The notes beneath the pieces are model-generated. The model was not told the DNA's origin. It ran no database searches and worked only from the letters and a program-made list of their open reading frames with translations. Positions 1-6,531 of a stretch of DNA of 7,050 bases are shown here, in pieces (position 1 is the stretch's first letter; every line of letters begins with the position of its first letter). The DNA lies in NCBI GenBank assembly GCA_003520365.1, contig DOUW01000505.1, positions 1 through 7,050 on the forward strand, given 5' to 3'. The position numbers were made by a program, and so were the translations under genes. Source of the DNA: Massilia sp. (GTDB taxonomy: Bacteria > Pseudomonadota > Gammaproteobacteria > Burkholderiales > Burkholderiaceae_D).

Positions 1-690
1 GCCCGCCGCCGGCGTCGCGAAGTGCACCAGGTTCTGCAGCGCCGATCGCGCGTTGCCGAAGCTCGGCCCATCCGCGCCGAGGCGCGCATCGACCGCCTGT
101 TCCAGCGCGACGAGAACGTCCAGGCAGTACGTGCCGTCGGCCACCAGGGCCGCGTAGAAGGCCTTCGAGGTGCGCTTGCGCGCGGCTTCGATGTCGGCGA
201 TGGCGTCCGCGCCATGCGTGCGCGCCGTTTCGATGTCGCGCATCGAGAAGGCCGCGCCTTCGGTGACCGGACACTCGGCGGCCAGCTGCGGCACGCGCGC
301 CGCGATCCAGCTCAGGTTGCCGATGCGCCGCTCGAACCCGTCTTCGTCGGGCAGCGGATACAGCCCGTCCCAGTAGCGTTCGCACAGCGCGGCAATCAGT
401 TCCAGCGCCTCGCCCAGGCCGCGCAGCCCGGCCGTTTTCGCATTCGCCTCGGCCAGCCAGACCGCCAGCTGCAGGTCCTTGCTGCGCGTCTCGATCAGGG
501 CCGCGCAACGCTTGGCGACGAACTTCCAGTCCGCCTCCTTCAAGGTGGTAACCCAGGCGCCCTGCTCCAGCGACGGGTCGTCGGCCTTCCTCGCCTGGGC
601 GATGGCGTCGAGCTCGGGCGAGAACGCCATGTCCTCGCCGCAGGGCACCGCCTCGCTGATCGGCTTCAACAGTTGTTCGAGCGTGCTCAT
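1..690 (-). CDS. tssA: TssA, T6SS assembly/baseplate-associated protein (partial, 3' end outside window)
   Basis: The frame opens at ATG 690-688 and stays open for 230 codons to the window edge, so only the N-terminal part is seen. It begins MSTLEQLLKP and reads as an ImpA N-terminal domain: a GEDM motif at residues 18-21, a DDPSLEQGAW stretch at about 37-46, the typical RSKDLQLAVWLAEA segment at about 69-82, and ERYWDGLYPLPDEDG near 104-118. In the family, TssA contacts the baseplate and membrane complex and helps start or coordinate polymerisation of the Hcp tube and TssBC sheath in the cytoplasm. TssA proteins are usually about 350-550 aa, so a C-terminal domain is missing here and the TssA subclass cannot be told. 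The start has a strong AAGGAGG site that overlaps the clpV stop codon, which points to translational coupling with clpV. Confidence 0.9.
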   Translation of the reverse strand, partial: MSTLEQLLKPISEAVPCGEDMAFSPELDAIAQARKADDPSLEQGAWVTTLKEADWKFVAKRCAALIETRSKDLQLAVWLAEANAKTAGLRGLGEALELIAALCERYWDGLYPLPDEDGFERRIGNLSWIAARVPQLAAECPVTEGAAFSMRDIETARTHGADAIADIEAARKRTSKAFYAALVADGTYCLDVLVALEQAVDARLGADGPSFGNARSALQNLVHFATPAAG

Positions 691-694
691 GACG

Positions 695-701
695 CCTCCT
701 T
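695..701 (-). promoter_or_regulatory. Shine-Dalgarno of tssA overlapping the clpV stop
   Basis: The minus strand reads TAAGGAGG, then four bases, then ATG. The TAA ends clpV and its two A residues are also part of the AAGGAGG ribosome binding site of tssA. This fixes the tssA start and suggests that ribosomes finishing clpV feed initiation at tssA. Confidence 0.8.
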
Positions 702-3336
702 ATGCCGGCTCGATCGCGTACCTGAAGCGGCCGGCCTTGGTCGCGCCGACCTTGATGCGCGCGATGGCGCCGCCCTCGGCCATGCGCGCCAGCACGGTGT
801 CGGCGATCTCGGGCAGCAGCGTGCCGTTCAGGATGGTGTCGACGTTGCGCGCGCCGGAGTCGACCTCGGTGCAGCGCGACAGCACCGCGTTCACCAGGGC
901 GTCGTCGTACTCGAAGCTGGCCTGGTGGTTGTCGCGCACGCGCTTGGCGATCCGGTTCAGCTTGAGCCGGATGATATTCGCCAGCACCTCGTCGTTGATC
1001 GGGTAGAACGGCACCACCGCCAGCCGCCCCAGGAAGGCCGGCTTGAACTGCTTCATCAGCTGCGGGCGGATCAGCTCGGCCAGCTGGTCGGGTTTCGGCA
1101 GCTCGGCCCCGCTCTTGTTCAGGCAGGCCTGCATCATCGTGCTCGACGCCGTGTTCGAGGTCAGGATGATGATCGTGTTGCGAAAGTCGATCTGGCGTCC
1201 TTCGGCGTCGTCCAGCACACCCTTGTCGAACACCTGGAAGAAGAGTTCCAGCACGTCCGGATGCGCCTTCTCGACCTCGTCCAGCAGCACCACGCTGTAG
1301 GGATTGCGCCGCACCGCCTCGGTCAGCACGCCGCCTTCTCCGTAGCCGACGTAGCCCGGGGGCGAGCCCTTCAGGCCGGACACGCTGTGCGCTTCCTGGT
1401 ATTCGCTCATGTTGATCGTCACCAGCTTGCGCTCGCCGCCGTACAGCAAATCGGCCAGGGCCAGCGCGGTCTCGGTCTTGCCCACGCCCGAGGTGCCGAC
1501 GAACAGGAACACGCCCTTCGGCTTGTTCGGATCGTCCAGGTTGGCGCGCGCGGTGCGCACGCGCTGCGCGACCACGGCCGTCGCATGCGATTGGCCGAGG
1601 ATGCGCTCGTCCAGCAGCGACTGCAGCTGCAGCACGGTCTTGATCTCGTCCTTGACCATGCGCCCCAGCGGAATGCCGGTCCAGCTGGCGACGATGGCGG
1701 CCACCGTATGGCCGTCGACCTGTACCGGCACCAGCGGCGCCTCGCCCTGCAGCGTGCGCAGTTCTTCCAGCAACGCGCGCATCGGTGCGCTGTCGCCCCG
1801 GCCCGCCTCCAGTTCGGCGCGCAGCGCCGCGATCTCGGCGGTCAGCGCATGCTCCTTCTGCCAGCGCGCCTGCAGGCGATCCTGCTCGGCCACCTGCACG
1901 GCGCGTTCGTCGCGCAACTGCGCCAGTGTCGCGCCATGATCCATGCCGGCGCTCTGTTCGCGCGCCAGCGCCGCGGCCCGGGCGTCGAGCTGCTCGATGG
2001 CGCGGGTGCAGGTTTCCAGCAACGCCGGCGTGGCGCTCTGCCCCAGCGCCACCTTGGCGCAGGCGGTATCGAGCACGCTGATCGCCTTGTCCGGCAGCTG
2101 GCGGCCGCTGATGTAGCGATGCGACAGCCGCACCGCCTCGGTGATGGCTTCGTCGTAGACCCGCACCCCGAAGTGCTTTTCCATCAGCGGCGCCATCGCG
2201 CGCAGCATGGCGCAGGCGGTTTCCTCGTCGGGTTCCTCGACCTTGATCACCTGGAAGCGCCGCGCCAGCGCCGCGTCCTTCTCGAAGTATTTCTTGTACT
2301 CGCCCCAGGTGGTGGCGGCGATGGTGCGCAGCTCGCCGCGCGCCAGCGCGGGTTTGAGCAGGTTGGCGGCGTCGTTCTGGCCGGCCGTGCCGCCGGCGCC
2401 GATCATCGTGTGGGCTTCGTCGATGAAGAGGATGATCGCGTGCGGGCTTTTCTTCACCTCGTCGATCACGTTCTTCAGGCGATTCTCGAATTCGCCCTTG
2501 ACGCTGGCGCCGGCCTGCAGCAGGCCCATGTCCAGCGTGTGGATCTCGACCCCGCGCAGCACCTCGGGCACGTCGCCTTGCGCGATGCGCAGCGCCAGGC
2601 CTTCGACCACGGCGGTCTTGCCGACGCCGGCCTCGCCGGTCAGGATCGGGTTGTTCTGGCGGCGCCGCATCAGGATGTCGATGGCCTGGCGGATCTCGGG
2701 GTCGCGCCCGATCACCGGGTCGACCTTGCCCTGGCGCGCGCGCTCGGTCAGGCAGGTGGTGAACTGGTCCAGCGCCGGCGTCCTGCCGGCTGCCTTGGCT
2801 TCGAGTTCGCCGACCGGGTCGCCCGTCCCCTGCGCCGGTGCGGCCGCTGCCGCGACGGCTTCCTTCGAACCGCGCGTAAGCCGGTCGAAGTCGTGCTTCA
2901 GGCGCTCCAGCGGGAACTCGGCGAACAGGCGCGAGCCACGCTGGGCCAGCTGGGCCAGGCCCGGTTCGGTGAGCAGCGCCAGCAGCAGGTGGCCGCTGCG
3001 GATCATGTTCGGCTGGCCGTTGCCGAGCGAGGCGATCAGCCAGGCATGTTCGAACAGTAGCGGCAGGTGCTTCGAGAACACCGGCGTGCGCGCGCTGCCG
3101 GTGGCGAAGCGCGCGACTTCGCGCCGCAAGTCGTCCTCCAGGGCGGAGAGACTGATGTCGCAGGCGCGCGCGGCCACGACAACATCGCAGTCCGGCTGCT
3201 CCAGCAGGGCCAGGAACACGTGCTCGATGTCGACTTCGTACTGGCCCAGCCCGACGCAGATGTTGGCAGCGCGCGTGGCCGCCATGCGCGAGGCGTCGTT
3301 CAGTTTGCCGATCAGGGTCTTGAGGTTGATGTCCAT
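700..3336 (-). CDS. clpV: ClpV (TssH), T6SS sheath-disassembly AAA+ ATPase
   Basis: This 878-aa double-ring AAA+ ATPase of the Clp/Hsp100 family unfolds contracted TssB/TssC sheaths in the cytoplasm so that subunits can be reused. An N domain with two Clp_N-like repeats spans about residues 1-150, followed by an Ala-rich linker at about 159-170. The first ATPase module has Walker A GEAGVGKT (234-241), Walker B LFIDEAH (303-309) and the paired arginines of LARRFQ (357-362). A shortened coiled middle region lies at about 440-530. The second module has Walker A GTSGVGKT (614-621), Walker B VVLLDEVEK (682-690), a GYVGYGEGG pore loop (661-669) and a sensor-2 GAR motif (828-830). The pore-1 segment AGASVKGEFENR (275-286) is typical of ClpV rather than ClpB, and the operon context agrees. 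The ATG at 3336 is preferred because it begins the N domain and has AAAGGA ten bases upstream. The frame stays open far upstream, but that part overlaps tssE and hcp and is only a shadow. Confidence 0.97.
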   Translation of the reverse strand: MDINLKTLIGKLNDASRMAATRAANICVGLGQYEVDIEHVFLALLEQPDCDVVVAARACDISLSALEDDLRREVARFATGSARTPVFSKHLPLLFEHAWLIASLGNGQPNMIRSGHLLLALLTEPGLAQLAQRGSRLFAEFPLERLKHDFDRLTRGSKEAVAAAAAPAQGTGDPVGELEAKAAGRTPALDQFTTCLTERARQGKVDPVIGRDPEIRQAIDILMRRRQNNPILTGEAGVGKTAVVEGLALRIAQGDVPEVLRGVEIHTLDMGLLQAGASVKGEFENRLKNVIDEVKKSPHAIILFIDEAHTMIGAGGTAGQNDAANLLKPALARGELRTIAATTWGEYKKYFEKDAALARRFQVIKVEEPDEETACAMLRAMAPLMEKHFGVRVYDEAITEAVRLSHRYISGRQLPDKAISVLDTACAKVALGQSATPALLETCTRAIEQLDARAAALAREQSAGMDHGATLAQLRDERAVQVAEQDRLQARWQKEHALTAEIAALRAELEAGRGDSAPMRALLEELRTLQGEAPLVPVQVDGHTVAAIVASWTGIPLGRMVKDEIKTVLQLQSLLDERILGQSHATAVVAQRVRTARANLDDPNKPKGVFLFVGTSGVGKTETALALADLLYGGERKLVTINMSEYQEAHSVSGLKGSPPGYVGYGEGGVLTEAVRRNPYSVVLLDEVEKAHPDVLELFFQVFDKGVLDDAEGRQIDFRNTIIILTSNTASSTMMQACLNKSGAELPKPDQLAELIRPQLMKQFKPAFLGRLAVVPFYPINDEVLANIIRLKLNRIAKRVRDNHQASFEYDDALVNAVLSRCTEVDSGARNVDTILNGTLLPEIADTVLARMAEGGAIARIKVGATKAGRFRYAIEPA

Positions 3337-3346
3337 TCGTGTCGCA

Positions 3347-3352
3347 TCCTTT
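3347..3352 (-). promoter_or_regulatory. Shine-Dalgarno of clpV
   Basis: AAAGGA on the minus strand lies ten bases upstream of ATG 3336-3334, in the 32-nt gap after tssE. It supports the short clpV start, because the same open frame runs about 347 codons further upstream through tssE and hcp without a plausible alternative start. Confidence 0.6.
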
Positions 3353-3368
3353 GTGTCGGTAGATGGCG

Positions 3369-3860
3369 CTAGCGCTTGCCGTCCGGCCCGCGCGGGCGCG
3401 CCGCGCGCCCCACCGCGTAGTGCAGCGACGAGGGCTGGAGCACGGCGCTGAAGTTGACCGTGTCGCCGCTGTCGAACAGGGCCAGGCGTGCGTTGATGAC
3501 GAAATCGAGCCGGTTGACGCTGCCGGGCACCGGCACCAGGGTGGCGCTGACGTCCTTCAGGCGCGGTTCGTGGGTTTCGATGGCGGTCTTGATGCTGGCG
3601 CAGATCGCGGCGCGGTCTTCCGCGCTGCTCAGGCAGAAGGCGGCAAAGTCGGCCAGGCCGTAGTTGAGGATCGATGCGCGTGCCTGCGGGTGGTCGTCGA
3701 AGATCCCCGGCGCCAGCGCGATGCGCGTATTGAGCAGCGCTTCGAGGTCGCGCGCCACCAGGTCCTTGATCTGCTCGATCGTCAGGCGCGGGTTGGCGGC
3801 GCCCGCTTCCCGGCGCTCGTCCATCAGGCGGTCGAGCACCCCGGGTATGAAGCCGTTCAT
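3369..3860 (-). CDS. tssE: TssE, T6SS baseplate protein (T4 gp25-like)
   Basis: This 163-aa protein belongs to the gp25/lysozyme-like family and is the T6SS baseplate wedge component from which the sheath is nucleated. Visible hallmarks are the start MNGFIPGVLDRLMDE, the SILNYGLADF segment at about 63-72, and the conserved EPR core motif within HEPRL (97-101), followed by a beta-rich half ending near FSAVLQPSS (137-145). Despite the 'lysozyme' label, family members are structural. The start is ATG 3860-3858, with AGGA seven bases upstream; the stop is TAG. The C-terminal tail after residue 150 is arginine-rich and proline-containing (RAARPRGPDGKR) and looks disordered. The gene follows hcp after a 102-nt gap with a hairpin and precedes clpV by 32 nt. 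The absence of tssF and tssG immediately downstream is unusual. Confidence 0.93.
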   Translation of the reverse strand: MNGFIPGVLDRLMDERREAGAANPRLTIEQIKDLVARDLEALLNTRIALAPGIFDDHPQARASILNYGLADFAAFCLSSAEDRAAICASIKTAIETHEPRLKDVSATLVPVPGSVNRLDFVINARLALFDSGDTVNFSAVLQPSSLHYAVGRAARPRGPDGKR

Positions 3861-3894
3861 GGGTCGGTCCTGGAAGGAGAGTCGTGCTACGTGA

Positions 3895-3927
3895 GGCGGA
3901 CCATGCGACAGCGCCGCACGGTCCGCC
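3895..3927 (-). repeat. Inverted repeat / RNA hairpin between hcp and tssE
   Basis: Arms GGCGGACC (3895-3902) and GGTCCGCC (3920-3927) are perfectly complementary over eight bases. Past one mismatch, a further four pairs (TGCG 3904-3907 with CGCA 3915-3918) extend the stem and leave a seven-base loop. It starts 35 nt after the hcp stop, in the longest gene-free gap of the window (102 nt). No T-run follows it on the minus strand, so it is not a standard intrinsic terminator. A role in protecting the hcp 3' end or in partial attenuation is inference. Confidence 0.7.
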
Positions 3928-3962
3928 GGTTCTTCTACGATGGGGCTTGCGTCGTCCTGGGC

Positions 3963-4454
3963 TTAGACGATCTTGTTGGCGGCCAGGTCCCAGCCGCCCG
4001 AGGTGTTGCCGCCGGCGCCGCCGGTCACCTTCTGCTGGGTGTACTTCCATTTGATCTTCGAGAATTTCAGGCCGACCTTTTCCTGGATGATCGCGCCTTC
4101 CTCGACCTTCGGCTTGATGGCGCCGATCAGGACGTTCTCCAGTTCGATCTCGAAGTACTTGATGCGCTCGCCCTGGCCGTCCGCGCGCATGAATTCCAGC
4201 TTGGCTTTCGGGATGGTCTTGCCGGCCGAGCAGGTCTGCAGCAGGACCGGCGAGGACAGGTCGGCCAGCTTGTCGATCACGACTTCCTCGTGCTCGCAGC
4301 GCTCGGCGGTGTGGCCGCCGCCGGTCGACGCGGTGGCCGAGCGCGGTTGCTTCACGCCCCAGGTGACGGAGGTGCACTCGATCCAGTCCTTGTGCTTGTC
4401 GTCCATCGATTCGCCCTTGATGCCGTCGATCTGCAGGTACACGTCAATTGCCAT
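3963..4454 (-). CDS. hcp: Hcp (TssD), T6SS inner tube protein
   Basis: This 163-aa Hcp1-family protein forms hexameric rings that stack into the tube expelled by the T6SS; Hcp can also carry small effectors and is the usual secreted marker of an active system. Family features are the start MAIDVYLQIDGIKGES, the WGVKQPRSATASTGGGHTAER region (about 32-52), LLQTCSAGKTIPKAKLEFMR (71-90), YFEIELENVLI (100-110) and the end GGWDLAANKIV. There is no signal peptide, as expected. The length is normal for this longer Hcp class. There is no C-terminal extension, so it is not an evolved Hcp-effector fusion. ATG 4454-4452 has GGAG nine bases upstream, in an A/T-rich 34-nt gap after tssC. A strong hairpin follows the gene, consistent with Hcp being needed in excess. 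Confidence 0.97.
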   Translation of the reverse strand: MAIDVYLQIDGIKGESMDDKHKDWIECTSVTWGVKQPRSATASTGGGHTAERCEHEEVVIDKLADLSSPVLLQTCSAGKTIPKAKLEFMRADGQGERIKYFEIELENVLIGAIKPKVEEGAIIQEKVGLKFSKIKWKYTQQKVTGGAGGNTSGGWDLAANKIV

Positions 4455-4463
4455 TTTTGTTTA

Positions 4464-4467
4464 CTCC
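4464..4467 (-). promoter_or_regulatory. Shine-Dalgarno of hcp in an A/T-rich leader
   Basis: GGAG on the minus strand is followed by nine bases, mostly A and T, before ATG 4454-4452. The 34-nt tssC-hcp gap is visibly A/T-richer than its surroundings. A little-structured leader of this kind would favour strong translation of hcp; that last point is inference. Confidence 0.6.
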
Positions 4468-4488
4468 AGTTTTCAGGTTAATGGTGGA

Positions 4489-5979
4489 TCAGCTTTTGGT
4501 CGACTGCGGCAACTCCGCGACCAGTCGGAGCGAAACGGACAATTCATCGAGCTGGAAGTGCGGGCGCAGGAAGGACACCGCGCGGTAGCAACCCGGGCGG
4601 CCCGGCACTTCGGACACCTGCACGCTCGCCTCGCGCAGCGGGAACTGGGCCTTCTGTTCCTGGCTGGCGTTGTCGTCGAGGAGCACGTACTGGGTCAGCC
4701 AGCGGTTCAGGTAATCCTCGACGTTGGATGCGGCGGCGAAGCTGCCGATCTTGTCGCGCATCATGGCCTTCATGTAGTGGGCGATGCGCGAGACCGCGAA
4801 GATGTACTGCAGCTGCGAGGACAGCATGGCGTTGGCGTTGGCCGCCTCGTTGTTGTACTTTTTCGCCTTCTGCGCCGACTGGGCGCCGAAGAAGGCGGCA
4901 TACGAGGTGTTCTTGCAATGGACCAGGGAGATGAAGCCAAGGTCCGACAGTTCCTTTTCGCGGCGGTCGGTGATCGCGACCTCGGTCGGGCATTTCAGCG
5001 CCACCTCGCCTTCGTCGGTCTTGAAGGTGTGGGTCGGCAGGTTCTCGACCAGGCCGCCGCCTTCCACGCCACGGATCGCCGCGCACCAGCCATAGTCCTC
5101 GAAGGCGCGCGTCAGCTTCGATGCGAAGGCGTAGGCGGCGTTACACCACAGGTACTTGTTGTGGTCGGTGCCGTCCACGTCCTCGACGTAGTTGAAGCCT
5201 TCGGTGGTCTGGCCGTCGACCGGGTTGAAAGGCAGGCGCCCGAGGAAGCGCGGCAGGGTCAGGCCGACGTAGCGCGCGTCTTCCGATTCGCGGAACGCCT
5301 TCCACTTCGCGTATTCGACGGTGTCGAAGACCTTCGCCAGGTCGCGCGGCTTGCCGAGGTCGCCGAAGCTGTCGATGCCGAACAGTTCCGGCGCGCTTGA
5401 CGTGATGAAAGGCGCGTGGCTTGCGGCGGCCACGTGCGACATCTGTTCGAGGAAGTACATGTCCTCGGGCTGGCGGCTCATCTCGAAGTCGCCGATCAGG
5501 GCACCGTAGGGCGCGCCGCCGAAGGTGCCGAATTCCTCTTCGTAGATCTTCTTGAAGAGCGAGCTCTGGTCGAATTCGAGCGCGCCCTGGAAGTCTTTTA
5601 CCAGCTCGCGCTTGCTGGCGTTGAGCATGCGGATCTGCAGGCCGGCGCCGGTCGACGAATTCTTGACCAGGTACTGCAGGCCGGTCCAGCTGCGCTCGAG
5701 CTTCTGGAACTCGGGCGCGTGCATGATGGCCGAGAGCTGGGTCGAGATCATGCGGTCCAGTTCCGCCAGGCGCGCGTCGATCATCGCCGACAGGTTGTTC
5801 GAGACCACCATCGTGCCCGACATCACCTGGGTCACGAGTTCCGAGATCAGGTCGCGTGCGCGCTCGTGTTCGCTGCTCGAGGTGGCCACGCGGCTTTGCT
5901 CGACGATCTGGTCGAGCAGTGACGTGTCCAGTTCCACTGCCTGCGCCGGTTTGGCTGCCTGTTCGAGGATCGCCGCCAT
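4489..5979 (-). CDS. tssC: TssC (VipB), T6SS contractile sheath large subunit
   Basis: This 496-aa protein is of normal TssC/VipB length. With TssB it forms the helical sheath that contracts to fire the Hcp tube. Recognisable segments include FQKLERSWTGLQYLVKN (91-107), the ALIGDFEMSRQPEDM region (160-174), YVGLTLPRFLGRLPF (237-251), AIRGVEGGGLVENLPTHTF (301-319), FISLVHCKNTSYAAFFGAQS (349-368) and the C-terminal RPHFQLDELSVSLRLVAELP (472-491). Near the N-terminus, residues about 20-31 (SLLDQIVEQSRV) match the place where, in VipB, a short helix is bound by the ClpV N domain; this fits clpV being in the same operon. Its ATG directly follows the tssB TAA with no spacer, and a GGAGGA site sits inside the tssB 3' end, so the two partners are likely translated in step. 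Confidence 0.97.
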   Translation of the reverse strand: MAAILEQAAKPAQAVELDTSLLDQIVEQSRVATSSSEHERARDLISELVTQVMSGTMVVSNNLSAMIDARLAELDRMISTQLSAIMHAPEFQKLERSWTGLQYLVKNSSTGAGLQIRMLNASKRELVKDFQGALEFDQSSLFKKIYEEEFGTFGGAPYGALIGDFEMSRQPEDMYFLEQMSHVAAASHAPFITSSAPELFGIDSFGDLGKPRDLAKVFDTVEYAKWKAFRESEDARYVGLTLPRFLGRLPFNPVDGQTTEGFNYVEDVDGTDHNKYLWCNAAYAFASKLTRAFEDYGWCAAIRGVEGGGLVENLPTHTFKTDEGEVALKCPTEVAITDRREKELSDLGFISLVHCKNTSYAAFFGAQSAQKAKKYNNEAANANAMLSSQLQYIFAVSRIAHYMKAMMRDKIGSFAAASNVEDYLNRWLTQYVLLDDNASQEQKAQFPLREASVQVSEVPGRPGCYRAVSFLRPHFQLDELSVSLRLVAELPQSTKS

Positions 5980-6480
5980 TTATTTGTCCTCCGTCTTGCG
6001 CAGGCTGTCGAGTTTTTCGGTATTGCCCAGGACTTCGCTGAGGATGTCGTCGAGCTTGTCGTTGCCGGCCAGCTTGTTGCGCAGGTCGGCCAGCTTGGTG
6101 CGCGCGTCCAGCAAGCCCTTGAGCGGCGCGACCTGCTGCACCACGGCCTCGGGCCGGAAGTCGGCCATCTCGCGGAACTGCAGTTGCACGCCGAACTGGC
6201 CGCCCTCTTCCGTCAGGTGGTTCTCGACGCGGAACTGGGTGGCGGGGGCGATCCCGCCCAGCACCTCGTCGAAGTTGGAGGCGTCGACATTGACGAACTT
6301 GCGGTCCTTGATGCGCTTCTTCTCGGCGTTCGGGTCGGCGCCGAAATCGCCGATCACGCCGACCACGAAGGGCAGCTCCTTGTTTTCGATGGCGTCGCCG
6401 ATCTCGACGTCGTAGGTCATCTGCACGCGCGGCGCACGCACTTTCTGCAGGCGTTTCTGCACGCTTTCACTTTTTGCCAT
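5980..6480 (-). CDS. tssB: TssB (VipA), T6SS contractile sheath small subunit
   Basis: This 166-aa protein is the small sheath subunit, pairing with TssC through interlocking strands to build the contractile sheath. It begins MAKSESVQKRLQKVRAPRVQ and shows the family segments VQMTYDVEIGDA (19-30), LPFVVGVIGDFG (36-47), DRKFVNVDASNFDEVL (59-74), FRVENHL (83-89), LQFREMADFRPEAVV (100-114) and a C-terminal helical part (about 117-160). I chose ATG 6480-6478 because it gives the usual N-terminus and has GGAG five bases upstream. The frame also opens at a GTG (6525-6523), but that would add 15 residues unlike the family, has no ribosome site and falls on a hairpin. The stop TAA is directly followed by the tssC ATG. 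Confidence 0.97.
   Translation of the reverse strand: MAKSESVQKRLQKVRAPRVQMTYDVEIGDAIENKELPFVVGVIGDFGADPNAEKKRIKDRKFVNVDASNFDEVLGGIAPATQFRVENHLTEEGGQFGVQLQFREMADFRPEAVVQQVAPLKGLLDARTKLADLRNKLAGNDKLDDILSEVLGNTEKLDSLRKTEDK
5987..5992 (-). promoter_or_regulatory. Shine-Dalgarno of tssC inside the tssB 3' end
   Basis: GGAGGA lies within the last codons of tssB, seven bases before the tssC ATG, and the junction reads TAAATG. This arrangement is typical of translational coupling and would keep the two sheath subunits in balance. Confidence 0.75.
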
Positions 6481-6485
6481 GTCGA

Positions 6486-6489
6486 CTCC
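6486..6489 (-). promoter_or_regulatory. Shine-Dalgarno of tssB
   Basis: GGAG on the minus strand lies five bases before ATG 6480-6478. It decides the tssB start in favour of the shorter protein over the upstream in-frame GTG at 6525. Confidence 0.65.
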
Positions 6490-6503
6490 AGGGTGGGGAA
6501 GAC

Positions 6504-6523
6504 GGACCGGCGCGTGCCGGTCC
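6504..6523 (-). repeat. Perfect hairpin in the tssB leader
   Basis: GGACCGGC (6504-6511) and GCCGGTCC (6516-6523) form a perfect eight-base stem around a four-base loop. The hairpin begins eight bases after the stop of the TPR gene and ends 14 nt before the tssB Shine-Dalgarno site. On the minus strand it is followed by GTCTTCCCC, not a T-run, so an intrinsic terminator is not supported. An mRNA-processing, stability or attenuation element between the TPR gene and tssB is possible. Confidence 0.7.
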
Positions 6524-6531
6524 ACGGGGAT

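Noticed and set aside
22..3060. A 1012-codon open frame on the plus strand opposite tssA and clpV
   Set aside because: It is antisense to two well-supported genes in G+C-rich DNA, where stop codons are rare in shadow frames. The translation is Arg/Gln/Ala/Leu-rich with no recognisable domain.
700..3336. General chaperone ClpB instead of ClpV
   Set aside because: The pore-1 segment AGASVKGEFENR, the short middle region and the location between tssE and tssA all point to ClpV.
3895..3927. Rho-independent terminator after hcp
   Set aside because: No T-run follows the stem on the minus strand, and tssE and clpV downstream appear to belong to the same operon.
3337..4377. A 347-codon upstream extension of the clpV frame through tssE and into hcp
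   Set aside because: It would begin at a GTG inside hcp, it overlaps two firm genes in another frame, and its translation is Arg/Pro/Gly-rich low complexity. The clpV start at 3336 has a ribosome site and gives the expected N domain.
3973..5400. A 475-codon plus-strand frame opposite hcp and tssC
   Set aside because: It is a shadow of hcp and tssC, crosses their intergenic gap, and shows no domain of its own.
6504..6523. Rho-independent terminator before tssB
   Set aside because: The stem is perfect, but no T-run follows on the minus strand. It is kept only as a hairpin.
6481..6525. A longer TssB starting at GTG 6525
   Set aside because: The extra 15 residues are unlike the family N-terminus, no ribosome site precedes the GTG, and the codon lies at the edge of a hairpin. 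ATG 6480 with GGAG is better.
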